DNA of 64,000 nt from Lysobacterales bacterium (lineage in GTDB: Bacteria; Pseudomonadota; Gammaproteobacteria; Xanthomonadales; Rhodanobacteraceae). The stretch lies in the NCBI GenBank assembly GCA_021324945.1, contig JAJPID010000065.1, forward strand, positions 62,001 through 126,000, given 5' to 3'. Positions 1 to 8,791 of the stretch are shown here, one piece after another. Each line of letters starts with the position of its first letter. The first letter of the stretch is position 1. Both the position numbers and the translations under genes were made by a program. The notes beneath the pieces were generated by a model. It did no database searches, had not been told where the DNA came from, and saw only the letters and a list, made by a program, of their open reading frames with translations.

Positions 1-1
1 C

Positions 2-355
2 ACCACGGCCCTTTCGTTCGGCAACGTCGATCAGGATGCCGGCAGCGCCAGCGCCGCTGTGGATCTGGGCGTGCGCTGTTCCAGCCGGCAGCCATACGCA
101 ATCGGTTTCGATTACGGCGAGCATGCCGTCGGTGCGCAGCGGCACATGAGCAACGGCAGCGCCGAAGTTTCCTATCAGTTGTATGCGGATGCCTCGCGCC
201 GTCACGCGCTGGGCCCGCATGGCAGCGGCGGCGAATTGCAGGGCATCGGCAATGGCGAGGAACAACGCCTGCCACTGTATGCGCGCCTTGATCTGGACCG
301 CAATACACCGGCGGGCACCTACTCCGACGTGGTGCGGATGACCGTGACGTGGTGA
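2..355 (+). CDS. Spore coat protein U (SCPU) domain protein, 3' end only
   Basis: The reading frame is open from the left edge, so the start lies outside the window; about 117 codons are visible. The visible part looks like the C-terminal half of an SCPU/csuA-B type beta-sandwich: a cysteine early (GVRCSS), a YQLY strand, and the closing pattern PAGTYSDVVRMTVTW, which is the usual end of this family (G-x-Y-x-D-x-V-x-V-x-V). Family members are secreted subunits of chaperone-usher-like surface fibres. The partner chaperone and usher genes would be to the left and cannot be seen. An intrinsic terminator follows the stop codon directly. The assignment to the SCPU family is by pattern only. Confidence 0.75.
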   Translation, partial: TTALSFGNVDQDAGSASAAVDLGVRCSSRQPYAIGFDYGEHAVGAQRHMSNGSAEVSYQLYADASRRHALGPHGSGGELQGIGNGEEQRLPLYARLDLDRNTPAGTYSDVVRMTVTW

Positions 356-359
356 TGCG

Positions 360-383
360 AAAGCCCGCCTTGCGGCGGGCTTT
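360..383. terminator. Bidirectional intrinsic terminator
   Basis: AAAGCCCGCC and GGCGGGCTTT form a perfect 10 bp stem around a 4-base loop (TTGC), followed by TTTCTT on the plus strand and preceded by A-rich sequence. It sits between the convergent SCPU-protein gene and the bTHX gene and can serve both. Confidence 0.85.
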
Positions 384-404
384 CTTGTGCATGTCCTCGA
401 TGAG

Positions 405-590
405 TCAGCTCGCGGATTTCTTCGCCGCGGCCTTTTTCGGTGCAGCCTTCTTCACGGCCGGACGCGCTGCCGGCTTCGGCGCCGCGGGTTTCTTCACGGC
501 GGTCTTCGATTTCGGCGAATGCGGCCGCGCGTTGCCGTGGCTGCCGCGATAGATCTTGCCCTTGCGTGTCTTTCTGTCGCCTTTGCCCAT
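405..590 (-). CDS. 30S ribosomal protein bTHX with Lys/Ala/Pro-rich tail
   Basis: The first 25 residues (MGKGDRKTRKGKIYRGSHGN) match the small ribosomal protein bTHX, which inserts at the top of the 30S head and stabilises rRNA. The ATG at 590 is chosen over an in-frame GTG one codon earlier because a GGAG lies 7 bases upstream of it. After about residue 30 the protein continues as a repetitive KKPAAPKPAARPAVKKAAPKK-like tail, much longer than the roughly 26-residue Thermus protein; such tails are common in Xanthomonadales homologues. It ends at the shared terminator. No neighbour suggests an operon. Confidence 0.85.
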   Translation of the reverse strand: MGKGDRKTRKGKIYRGSHGNARPHSPKSKTAVKKPAAPKPAARPAVKKAAPKKAAAKKSAS

Positions 591-637
591 CACTCAACTC
601 CGGTTGAAATGCGTGCGCGATGGTAACAGTGCGGCCG

Positions 638-2941
638 TTAATTCGGAATCGGCGTGACCCAATCAATCGCACGCAGGAAATCCGGCGAGCGCCCGGTGAA
701 AAACAGACAAAGGTCGTGAGTCCCTGCCGCGGAGAAGTCTGCGTGCACCGTAGCGAGACTCCCTCGCGGCATATCCTTCATTGGGATCGAAGCCAGCAGT
801 AGTCCGTCGCAATCGTCCTGATGGATTTCCAGCTCGCCCGCGTGCGAGTGCGGCGGCCGCGTTACGATCTTGGCGGCATCGTGCCAGAGCTGAAAATTGT
901 TCGGCACAGTGCCGATGCGGACATCGACGCGACGGATATCAGAAAGATCGAGCTGCGGGTAACTCCAGCACGGATCGAGCAGGTCGAGATTGAAATAGGC
1001 GCCTGCTTCGCCCGGGCCATCTTCCAGCCGCAGTGCCAGGCCGCTCTTGCAGGGTTTCAATTGATCGCTGCGCAGACGCAGCAGCGATTGCGGATCGAGC
1101 TCGCGAGAACGCCTGGCCGCCAATGACTCGTCGTTTGCAAAGGCGCTTGTTCGAATCGTGGTCGGCATGGTTGCGATGAACGGCCCGGAGTAGATGCGCG
1201 AATGTATTGCAGGTTCGCTGCCATCCAACGTGTAGCGGATCGTGCCGAAGCCGGTCTGATTGGACAATGTCACGCGCGCGCGCCGCCCGCCGTCCGGCTG
1301 CACTTCGATCTTCACCGCAAACGCATCGTCGGAATAGTTCACGCCGAGCGCGCGATAACGCGCCAGTTGCGCAGGCATGCGCGCGAGAAACCCGTTCCAG
1401 TTCCGCGCATCGCGCGGCGACCACAACACCTCCGCCAACGCGGCTATGCGCGGAAACGCCGCGTGCTCTACCCGCGCGGGCGTGGTCAGGTATTCGCTCC
1501 ACAGATTCGCCTGCGCGCCGATCACGTGTCGCATCTGCTGCGCGTCCAACTCGGATGGCACCGGCTCGAAGTCGTAAACGTCTTTCAATGAAACCACGGA
1601 AGGCCGACCCGTTGGCTCATCCGGCAGATCGCTTTGCAGATGATCGAAATACATTTGCGGCGACGGCGACATCACCGTGTCGTGGCCGAGCCTCGCCGCC
1701 TCTATCGCGCCTTGAGCGCCGCGCCAGGACATCACGACGGCATTCGCCGGCAAACCGCCTTGCAGGATTTCGTCCCAGCCGATCAAGGTGCGACCGCGCG
1801 CGGAGACGTCCTTGCCGACCTGTGCCACAAACCACGCCTGCAACGCGTCTTCGTCCTTTATGCCGAGCCCGCGCATCTTGCGCCGGATCTTCTTCGACGC
1901 CAGCCATTGATCCTTCACCGCCTCATCTCCGCCGATGTGGATGTAGGGCGAAGGAAACAACGTCATGACTTGATCGAGCACGTGATCGAGGAATGCGAAC
2001 GTTCCATCATCGATGTTATAGATCGAGGCATGCACGCCCCAGTCGGACGAAACCTGCGGGCGCTTGCCGGTGACACCTAGTTGCGGATACGAGGCGATCG
2101 CTGCCGTCGCGTGCCCCGGCATTTCGATCTCCGGCACCACGGTGATGTAGCGGGCAGCGGCATAACGCACGACTTCGCGGATCTGCTCGGGCGTGTAATA
2201 GCCGCCGTATTTGCCGTCCGCGTTCGCCAACGCCACGTCCGGCCCGACCGGCTTGCGCCACGCGCCGATCTTCGTCAGCTCGGGATAGCGCGTGACCGCG
2301 ATGCGCCAGCCCTGGTCGTCGGTGAGATGCCACTGGAACGTGTTGAGCTTGTGCAGCGCCATCTCGTCCAGCAGCTTTTCGATGAAGGCGACCGGCTGGT
2401 AGTGACGCGCGGAATCCAGCATCAGGCCGCGCCAAGCGAAGCGCGGGCGATCTTCGATGTGCAGGCATGGCACGGCAACCGTGGCGGTTTTGCTTTCGTC
2501 CTGCGTCAGCAGTTGCCAGAGCGTGACTGCACCGTAGAACAAACCGTGCGGATCGCGTGCGGTAATGCGGATCTGTTCCGGCGTGACATCCAGCGCGTAT
2601 GCTTCCTTGTTTTCGACAGACGGGCTGAACGCAAAGACGATCGCGGCTTTTGTCTTCGGTTCCCCGTCGACCGCAAGTTGCAAGCCGCGCGTGCGCGCGA
2701 GCAGATCGCTCAGGTAATGCGCGGTCTGCAAGGCCGCGTTATCGCTCGGCACGGCGATAGTTGCACCATCATGCAACACGAATTCGCCCGATTCGCGCGT
2801 TAGCGACACCGGCCATGGAATCAGCGAAAGCGGTGCCGATGCAGCCACGGTTTTCTCGACCGGCCGTTGCGGCGTCCGTACGCATGCGATGAGCAGCGTC
2901 AGCACCGCGCCACACGCCAGGACCATCCGGAATACGCGCAT
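638..2941 (-). CDS. Beta-N-acetylhexosaminidase (GH20), lipoprotein
   Basis: A 767-residue family 20 glycosidase that releases terminal N-acetylglucosamine from chitooligosaccharides or glycans. The N-terminus is a lipoprotein signal (VLTLLIAC, lipobox Cys near residue 20). A GH20b-type N-domain follows, then the TIM barrel with RGLMLDSARH, and HIGGDEA carrying the catalytic Asp-Glu pair. A small C-terminal chitobiase-like domain is suggested by RYTLDGSEP. The start at 2941 has GAGGAG 6 bases upstream. It is last in a minus-strand set kinase-receptor-hexosaminidase, the outer-membrane and periplasmic arm of the N-acetylglucosamine locus. A hairpin separates it from the receptor gene, so its expression may be lower. 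Confidence 0.93.
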   Translation of the reverse strand: MRVFRMVLACGAVLTLLIACVRTPQRPVEKTVAASAPLSLIPWPVSLTRESGEFVLHDGATIAVPSDNAALQTAHYLSDLLARTRGLQLAVDGEPKTKAAIVFAFSPSVENKEAYALDVTPEQIRITARDPHGLFYGAVTLWQLLTQDESKTATVAVPCLHIEDRPRFAWRGLMLDSARHYQPVAFIEKLLDEMALHKLNTFQWHLTDDQGWRIAVTRYPELTKIGAWRKPVGPDVALANADGKYGGYYTPEQIREVVRYAAARYITVVPEIEMPGHATAAIASYPQLGVTGKRPQVSSDWGVHASIYNIDDGTFAFLDHVLDQVMTLFPSPYIHIGGDEAVKDQWLASKKIRRKMRGLGIKDEDALQAWFVAQVGKDVSARGRTLIGWDEILQGGLPANAVVMSWRGAQGAIEAARLGHDTVMSPSPQMYFDHLQSDLPDEPTGRPSVVSLKDVYDFEPVPSELDAQQMRHVIGAQANLWSEYLTTPARVEHAAFPRIAALAEVLWSPRDARNWNGFLARMPAQLARYRALGVNYSDDAFAVKIEVQPDGGRRARVTLSNQTGFGTIRYTLDGSEPAIHSRIYSGPFIATMPTTIRTSAFANDESLAARRSRELDPQSLLRLRSDQLKPCKSGLALRLEDGPGEAGAYFNLDLLDPCWSYPQLDLSDIRRVDVRIGTVPNNFQLWHDAAKIVTRPPHSHAGELEIHQDDCDGLLLASIPMKDMPRGSLATVHADFSAAGTHDLCLFFTGRSPDFLRAIDWVTPIPN

Positions 2942-2971
2942 CGTCGTCTCCTCGCCGCCGACTCTACAAAG

Positions 2972-2996
2972 AAAACGGGCCCGAAGTTCGGGCCCG
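2972..2996 (-). terminator. Intergenic hairpin between receptor and hexosaminidase genes
   Basis: CGGGCCCG and CGGGCCCG (a self-complementary 8-mer repeated around AAGTT, extendable to AACTT on the minus strand) form a strong stem. In the minus direction it is followed by TTTTC. It lies in the 79-base gap after the receptor stop, so it probably ends part of the transcription and lowers hexosaminidase expression relative to the receptor. Confidence 0.7.
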
Positions 2997-3020
2997 AAAT
3001 GTCACACCTGCGGGAGATCC

Positions 3021-5945
3021 TCAAAACTTGAAGTTGGCGTTGAGGTAGTACTGTCGACCGTTCACGTAGAACGCTTCGGGGGCTTGCGCGAAATCCAAGC
3101 CCGCCTGTGCGCCATTGATGTAGTACTTCAGCTTCGGGTTGTTGAGGTTCATCGCGTCGAAGGTGAAGCTCCAGTGATCGTCGAGACGGTATCCCGCCGA
3201 GAACGACAGATACCCCTGGCCGGTTTGCCAATAAGGCAGCAATGGAATGCCTGCGCCCGAGTTGCTCATCATTCCGTCGTAGAACTTGGAGCGGTACGTG
3301 TAATTGATCCGCGCGTTCCAGTGGGCGTCTTCATAGAACACCGAGAAATTGGCGGTGTTCTTGGAAGTCCCGAACAGCGGTCGGTTGCCGGCCGCGCGAT
3401 TGTCGCCCAGCGTGCCGTCCGGGTTGTACAGGTACGTGCCGCCCGAGGAGTGGCCTTGCGCGTAGGTGTAGTTCAACTGTACGCCGAAGTTTTCGCCGAT
3501 CGGTTGGATGTAATTCAGTTCCACGCCGTGCAACGTGCCGTCGACGTTCACCGGAATGCTGACCAAATAAGTGCTATAGATCGGCGTGTGCGAAGGATTG
3601 TTTCCGGCGCCGTTATTGGTGAGGTAATTGTTGAGGTACGTGCGGGTCACCGCGCCGTAGTCGTAGTAGTTGCTCAAATCCATCTGGTACACGCTGGCCG
3701 ACAGCAGGCCGCGGTGCGCGAAATACCATTCCAGCGATGCATCGAAGTTGGTCGAGAGGATCGGCTTCAAGCGAGGATTGGAACCACTGCCAGAACCGAT
3801 GGCGCCTTCGGTCGTAGGATCGGTGAGGTTGAGGAACCCGGCCACCTGACCATAATCCTGCCGCGTCAAGGTTTGCGAAGCGGCGAAGCGCGCCAGCAGA
3901 CTGCCGTCCTGATTCAGATCGAATCGCAGATTGAAGCTCGGCAGCACCTTGTTGTAGTTGTGCTTGTAATAGTTCCAGTACCAGCCACTCGGATAAAACG
4001 CCGAGGGCGGCGAGCCGAGCCTGTAGTCGGCCTCCTGGATGCCCGCGCTGGTGTAGCCGACATTCTCGTCGGTGGACACATAGCGCAGACCGGCGTTGGC
4101 GCTCCAGTGCTCGCCCTTGAAGTTGGCCTGCACGTAGGCCGCGCCATTCTTCTCGGTCATCGAATAGATGCCGTTGGGATAAAAGCGCGAAGTGCCCGGA
4201 TCATTCGTCACCTTGCGGTTCGCGTAGAGCGCATTCAATTCGGCCAATTGCGCGGGCGTCCAGAACCAGATGTCGGATGGCATCTGCCCCACGCCGAGAT
4301 TGCTGGCGAAATCGCTGGGGTAATTGCCTCCCGCGGGGGGATAGATGGTGGAGCCCTGGCCGAAGTGCACAGCGGACGCGAAGTTTGGACCTTGCGCGAT
4401 GTCGGTCGGGCTGTCGTGGTCATGCTTGGCGTAACGCACACCGAATTGCAGCGAGGCCAGCGAGCCGGCATTGTCGAAATCGTATTCGCCGTCTGCCTGG
4501 AACCAACGCTCCTTGTCGATCACGTGGATGTTCTGCTCACCGAAAATCCAGTCGAGCCCTTGCGTTGCCGGATCGAATGCGTTGTTGGTGCCGCTCATCG
4601 TCCAGTTGAGCGGCTTGCCCAGACCATTCATCGCATAGCTGGCGGTCGAGCCGAAGCCGGTGTCCATCTCCATCACGTCCTGCGTCGGCGTGTTGCCGGT
4701 GCCGCGCGTGGTACCGAGCTGGAACTTGAAACCGAGGTTGTTGTTGACCTGCCAATTGGTATCGAGCGTAACGAACTGGCTGGATTCGCTCTCGCCCGGC
4801 CGCGAGATCATGTCGTAGATGCCTTGCGAGATCGTCGGATCGCCGGGCAGCATCGCGCTGGTCAGGATGTTGCCCTGAATGGTGCCCGTGACCGCCTGCT
4901 TTGGAAGCTGGTCGCGCGTCCGCAGCATGTAATTGCGGTTGTAATCGGTCGCGTCCATCTTGGAATAGAACGCGTCGAGATTGAAGGTCAGATTGCTGGC
5001 CGCCTGCCATTCCAGATCAACCGAACCGCCCTTGCGCTTGCGTGTCTGCGTGAACAGCGCCGCACCCGGCAGGTTGGGATAGAACACGCCGGTGCTGGCA
5101 CTGCCAGGCGTCGCAGGACCGAGGCCGAGCGCTGTCGCTGCGGGCGAACCGGTCGGAATATACGAATACCCCAGTATCTCCTGCCCTTCGCGCTGCAGTG
5201 CGCGTTCCTCGTAAAACGCCTGCACCATCACGCCGAAGTTGTTGGCGTCGTTCTTCCAGTTGATCATGCCGTTGAACTGCGGCTTCGTCTTGCCGGGCAG
5301 ATCGGCATACACCGCGCCCACGCTCGCTTCGGCGGAGAACGGTTTCGAAAAATCCAGGGGCTTGCGCGTGATGATGTCGATGGTGCCGGCGGCGCCACCT
5401 TCCAGCAGGCTCGCCTCGGACGTCTTGTGCACCACGACCTGGCTGACGATTTCCGAGGGGAACATCGCGTAACTGACGCTGCGCGTGCCGCCGCCGCCCA
5501 GGATGAACCAGTCGCCGGAGGCGACCGAATGGCCGTTGATCGTGGTCAAGGTAAGCGAGGGCGCACTGCCACGGATGCTGGCGCGGTCCGCCTCGTCGAA
5601 ACCACCTTCGGCGCCAGCGGCGTCGGCGATGTTCACACCCGGCAATTGCGCGATGGTGTCGGCGACATCTTTCGCCGGCAGCTTGCCGATGTCTTCGGCC
5701 GAAACCACTTCGACGTGCGAATTGGCCTGCTTCTTCGTCTCGATCGACAACGCCTGCGCCGCGCGCACGCCGACCACCTTGATGGCCTCGAGCTCGGTGA
5801 CTTCCTTCTGCTTCTGCGTGTTGTTGGTCTGCGTGGCCATGTCGTTCTGCGCCGTGCCTTGCGTGGTGTCCTGCGCGTAGGCGGTCGCGGAGAGGCATAG
5901 CGCCGCGAAAATGCTGCTTGCGAGAATGGTTCTGCGGAATTTCAT
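3021..5945 (-). CDS. TonB-dependent receptor, probably for chitooligosaccharides/GlcNAc
   Basis: A 974-residue outer-membrane receptor. The ATG at 5945 is chosen because GAGGGG lies 7 bases upstream; an in-frame GTG 15 bases earlier overlaps that ribosome-binding site. A signal peptide (MKFRRTILASSIFAALCLSA) ends at AYAQ. The plug follows with VVSAEDIGKLPAKDVADTIA, QLPGVNI and the RASIRGSAPSLT region, typical of the long Xanthomonas/Caulobacter TonB receptor subfamily. The protein ends with the aromatic beta-strand YLNANFKF. It lies between a sugar kinase gene and a hexosaminidase gene, so the substrate is inferred to be an N-acetylglucosamine oligomer. Specificity is from context, not sequence. 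Confidence 0.92.
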   Translation of the reverse strand: MKFRRTILASSIFAALCLSATAYAQDTTQGTAQNDMATQTNNTQKQKEVTELEAIKVVGVRAAQALSIETKKQANSHVEVVSAEDIGKLPAKDVADTIAQLPGVNIADAAGAEGGFDEADRASIRGSAPSLTLTTINGHSVASGDWFILGGGGTRSVSYAMFPSEIVSQVVVHKTSEASLLEGGAAGTIDIITRKPLDFSKPFSAEASVGAVYADLPGKTKPQFNGMINWKNDANNFGVMVQAFYEERALQREGQEILGYSYIPTGSPAATALGLGPATPGSASTGVFYPNLPGAALFTQTRKRKGGSVDLEWQAASNLTFNLDAFYSKMDATDYNRNYMLRTRDQLPKQAVTGTIQGNILTSAMLPGDPTISQGIYDMISRPGESESSQFVTLDTNWQVNNNLGFKFQLGTTRGTGNTPTQDVMEMDTGFGSTASYAMNGLGKPLNWTMSGTNNAFDPATQGLDWIFGEQNIHVIDKERWFQADGEYDFDNAGSLASLQFGVRYAKHDHDSPTDIAQGPNFASAVHFGQGSTIYPPAGGNYPSDFASNLGVGQMPSDIWFWTPAQLAELNALYANRKVTNDPGTSRFYPNGIYSMTEKNGAAYVQANFKGEHWSANAGLRYVSTDENVGYTSAGIQEADYRLGSPPSAFYPSGWYWNYYKHNYNKVLPSFNLRFDLNQDGSLLARFAASQTLTRQDYGQVAGFLNLTDPTTEGAIGSGSGSNPRLKPILSTNFDASLEWYFAHRGLLSASVYQMDLSNYYDYGAVTRTYLNNYLTNNGAGNNPSHTPIYSTYLVSIPVNVDGTLHGVELNYIQPIGENFGVQLNYTYAQGHSSGGTYLYNPDGTLGDNRAAGNRPLFGTSKNTANFSVFYEDAHWNARINYTYRSKFYDGMMSNSGAGIPLLPYWQTGQGYLSFSAGYRLDDHWSFTFDAMNLNNPKLKYYINGAQAGLDFAQAPEAFYVNGRQYYLNANFKF

Positions 5946-5991
5946 GACTTTTCCCCTCACGGATTGCGGGTCACGCCGTGGATGTGGATGG

Positions 5992-7131
5992 CTATTGCCG
6001 GTGATGTGCCGCGGTCTTGAATCGTGTTGCTTCGTTTCCGTCGTGTCGTTCGTCCCCTCCGCCGCGCGCGCGCGGCGGCGCCTGCCGATGTTCGGCGCCG
6101 GTTCGCAAACGGTCGAGGTACCAAACCGCCGCGCCGATCACGCCGAGCTGGCCGTGTTCGATCAGACGCACCGGCACTTGCTCGAGCATCGCGCGCATCG
6201 GCCCCTTGTCGAGCAGCCGTTCTACGAATGTGCTTTCGCGCAGGAACTCGCGGATGTTGGGCAGTATGCCGCCGGCGAGATACACACCGCCGCTCGCGCC
6301 GTACAGCAGGATCAGATTGCCGACCAAGCTGCCGATCGCACCGCAGAAAATGCGCAGCGCTTCCAATGCCGTCGCGTCGCTCGCCGCGAGCGCGGCATCG
6401 GTGATAGCGGAAGGCTCTGCGAACCGCGGTGTGCCTTGTTCCAGTTCGCACATCGCGCGATAGACATTTACCAACCCTGGCCCCGACACTACCGCCTCCA
6501 CCGGGACGTGCGTCATCTGTTTCGACAACACGCGCAGGATTTCCAGTTCGCGCTCGGTATTCGGCGCGAACGCGGATTGCCCCGCTTCGGTCGCGAGCAC
6601 GATCGTGCGGCCGTCGGCCGGAATGCGCACTGAGGCGCCCAAGCCGGTTCCCGGCCCGACCACCAGCACCGGCCCTCGATCGCGTTCGGAAACGCCAGCC
6701 AGCAACGTGATTTCTTCCGGCTCCACCTGCCCCACCGCGTGCGCGACCGCGGTGAAATCGTTGACCAGCGCCAGTTCATCGAAGCCCAGCTCCGCGCGCG
6801 AGGCGGAAACCGAAAGATTCCAAGGCAGACTGGTATTGATCACTTCATCGCCCAGCAGAAAACCCGCGCACGCCACTGCGCAACGGCGGACGCGGCCGAT
6901 GGAATGCGACTTCAGGAACTCGCGCAGGATCGCGGCAAGGTTCGCGTGTTCGGCGCAGAGATATTTCTGGTATTGCAGCACCTGCACCGGCTGCGCGACT
7001 TCCCGCCGCTCGCGCACCAGCGCCACGCGTGCCCAAGTGCCGCCGACATCGGCGGCCAGGAAAGGCTCGCCGAAAGCCGCGCTCGCTTCCGTGGCGATGT
7101 CTGCAATCGGGCCCAAGGTGCCTCCTGACAT
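5992..7131 (-). CDS. glk: Glucokinase-family hexose kinase, probable GlcNAc kinase (NagK-II type)
   Basis: A 379-residue ATP-dependent hexose kinase of the glucokinase fold. Seen motifs: phosphate-1 loop AADVGGTWAR near the N-terminus, LVNDFTA with the catalytic Asp, GPGTGLG phosphate-2, and GGVYLAGGI near the adenosine site. The ATG at 7131 is preferred to a start 29 codons earlier because homology begins near it and the upstream residues are not family-like. The locus has a free-sugar importer, deacetylase and deaminase but no other kinase, so this enzyme probably makes GlcNAc-6-phosphate. The last 35 residues (after WYLDRLRTG) are an Arg/Gly-rich tail not expected in the family. An operator lies 54 bases upstream. 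Confidence 0.88.
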   Translation of the reverse strand: MSGGTLGPIADIATEASAAFGEPFLAADVGGTWARVALVRERREVAQPVQVLQYQKYLCAEHANLAAILREFLKSHSIGRVRRCAVACAGFLLGDEVINTSLPWNLSVSASRAELGFDELALVNDFTAVAHAVGQVEPEEITLLAGVSERDRGPVLVVGPGTGLGASVRIPADGRTIVLATEAGQSAFAPNTERELEILRVLSKQMTHVPVEAVVSGPGLVNVYRAMCELEQGTPRFAEPSAITDAALAASDATALEALRIFCGAIGSLVGNLILLYGASGGVYLAGGILPNIREFLRESTFVERLLDKGPMRAMLEQVPVRLIEHGQLGVIGAAVWYLDRLRTGAEHRQAPPRARGGGDERHDGNEATRFKTAAHHRQ

Positions 7132-7184
7132 GCGCGGCCGCGGCACACGCCCCGGCCAAACCGGGCGCGAGTGTTGCGCTGGAA

Positions 7185-7198
7185 TGACAACGTTGTCA
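7185..7198. promoter_or_regulatory. Probable NagR operator, kinase side
   Basis: TGACAACGTTGTCA is a perfect 14 bp palindrome with a central CG, typical of LacI-family operators. On the minus strand it overlaps a TTGACA hexamer (7194-7199) facing the kinase-receptor-hexosaminidase genes. The likely ligand is the LacI-type repressor encoded 1.6 kb away. Confidence 0.8.
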
Positions 7199-7377
7199 AC
7201 AAATGTCTTGCGAGACATTTTTCGCGCCGCAGCGCGTCAAGATGCATCGCAGGGGAATACGGGCCCGAAGCGGAAAAACTGGTGCAATGCAGCAGCCAGC
7301 GATCGAAGTCATTGACCCACGAACAGCGCGTTTCCCGCCCGCACCGAAGCCTGCAGGCGTTTCGAAAGGTGCTGGAT

Positions 7378-7391
7378 TGACAACGTTGCTA
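7378..7391. promoter_or_regulatory. Probable second NagR operator, transporter side
   Basis: TGACAACGTTGCTA keeps the core CAACGTTG (7381-7388) and the left arm of the site at 7185-7198 but has a degenerate right arm. TTGACA (7377-7382) overlaps it, 62 bases before the transporter start. Together the two sites would control both arms of the divergent locus. Confidence 0.7.
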
Positions 7392-7443
7392 TTTGCTGCC
7401 GCTTGCGCGCAGAATTCGCATACCCTCCCTGGCAATACGGAAC

Positions 7444-8718
7444 ATGTCCGCCACACACGCGCTTCCGGCACAACGTCACGGTTCGGCGATCGTGATCATC
7501 GGCGTGCTGTTCTTCATCTTCGGTTTCGTCACCTGGCTCAACGGCCCACTGATCACCTTCGTCAAGCTCGCGTTCGGTTTGAACGACGTCAATGCCTTCC
7601 TGGTGCCGATGGCGTTTTATCTCTCGTATTTTTTCCTGGCATTGCCGGCCTCCTTCATCCTGAAATTGACGGGCATGAAGAAAGGCATGGCGGTCGGCCT
7701 GGTGGTGATGGCGATCGGCGCGGTGTTGTTCGGACAGTACGCGACCATGCGTGTGTATCCCGGCGCATTGATCGGCCTATTCGTGATCGGCGCGGGGCTC
7801 GCGCTGTTGCAGACCGCATCCAATCCGTACGTCAGCATCCTCGGGCCGATCGACAGCGCGGCGCAACGCATCGCGGTGATGGGGATCTGCAACAAGGGCG
7901 CGGGAATCCTGGCACCACTGTTGATCGGCGCGCTGGTGTTGCGTGGCATCGACGATATCGATCGCCAGATCAAGGCCGCGCCCTCGCCCGCTGCGCGCGA
8001 GGCGCTGTTGAATCTGTTCGCGGCGCGCGTGCACCTGCCCTACTTGGTAATGGCGGCGGCGCTGGTGGTGTTGGCGTTCTGGATCGTGATGTCGTCGCTG
8101 CCGGAAATCCGCGCATCCGAATCCAACGCATCAGCCGATGCGGGCAAAACCAGCCTGCTGCGTTATCCGCATTTATGGCTGGGAGTGCTGTGCCTGTTCC
8201 TCTACGTCGGCGTGGAGGTGATGGCGGGCGACGCGATCGGCACGTACGGACAAGGTTTTGGATTGCCGCTGAGCGCCACGCGTTTCTTCACCGCATTCAC
8301 GCTGTTCGCGATGCTGATCGGTTATCTGGTCGGCCTGCTGCTGATCCCGCGTTTCATTTCGCAGCAACGTTACCTGGCGGTGTCCGCGGTGCTGGGCGTG
8401 CTGTTCACGCTCGGCGCGTATCTGACAACCGGCTATGCTTCAGTGGTGTTCGTCGCAACATTGGGATTCGCCAACGCGATGATGTGGCCGGCGATCTTTC
8501 CTCTGGCGATACGCGGCTTGGGCGCGCTCACCGAATTCGGTTCGGCCTTCCTGATCATGGGCATCGCCGGCGGCGCGATCATTCCACAGTTGTATGCGCA
8601 CCTGAAAGAGCACTACGCGTTCCAGGCGGTGTTCGCACTGTTGATGGCGCCGTGCTATCTCTACATTCTGTATTACGCGCTGAGCGGCCATCGCGCGGGG
8701 TTGCGCGATGCCGGGTGA
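7444..8718 (+). CDS. nagP: MFS sugar transporter, probable N-acetylglucosamine importer NagP (FucP family)
   Basis: A 424-residue inner-membrane major facilitator with about 12 hydrophobic segments. The first helix (VIIGVLFFIFGFVTWLNGPL) and the LLQTASNPYVSILG segment are typical of the FucP/glucose-galactose porter group used as NagP in Xanthomonadales and Alteromonadales. It would bring free GlcNAc in by proton symport without phosphorylation, so a kinase is needed inside. The ATG at 7444 (MSATHALPAQ) is preferred to an upstream in-frame start at 7393, whose extra residues are not transporter-like and which falls only two bases after the putative operator. It overlaps the 5' region of the regulator frame but ends before its chosen GTG. 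Confidence 0.88.
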   Translation: MSATHALPAQRHGSAIVIIGVLFFIFGFVTWLNGPLITFVKLAFGLNDVNAFLVPMAFYLSYFFLALPASFILKLTGMKKGMAVGLVVMAIGAVLFGQYATMRVYPGALIGLFVIGAGLALLQTASNPYVSILGPIDSAAQRIAVMGICNKGAGILAPLLIGALVLRGIDDIDRQIKAAPSPAAREALLNLFAARVHLPYLVMAAALVVLAFWIVMSSLPEIRASESNASADAGKTSLLRYPHLWLGVLCLFLYVGVEVMAGDAIGTYGQGFGLPLSATRFFTAFTLFAMLIGYLVGLLLIPRFISQQRYLAVSAVLGVLFTLGAYLTTGYASVVFVATLGFANAMMWPAIFPLAIRGLGALTEFGSAFLIMGIAGGAIIPQLYAHLKEHYAFQAVFALLMAPCYLYILYYALSGHRAGLRDAG

Positions 8719-8791
8719 ACGTGCGCACCGCGGGCGGCGTGGGCCAACATCGCGAGCTGGCGCGCAGAGCGCGCATCACCGGGGACACGGG

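Noticed and set aside
2889-5900. Open frame of 1003 codons antisense to the first TonB receptor gene
   Set aside because: It is His/Arg/Val-rich with no domain, and is the expected mirror of a GC-rich coding sequence; the opposite strand encodes a complete receptor with signal peptide and terminal beta-strand.
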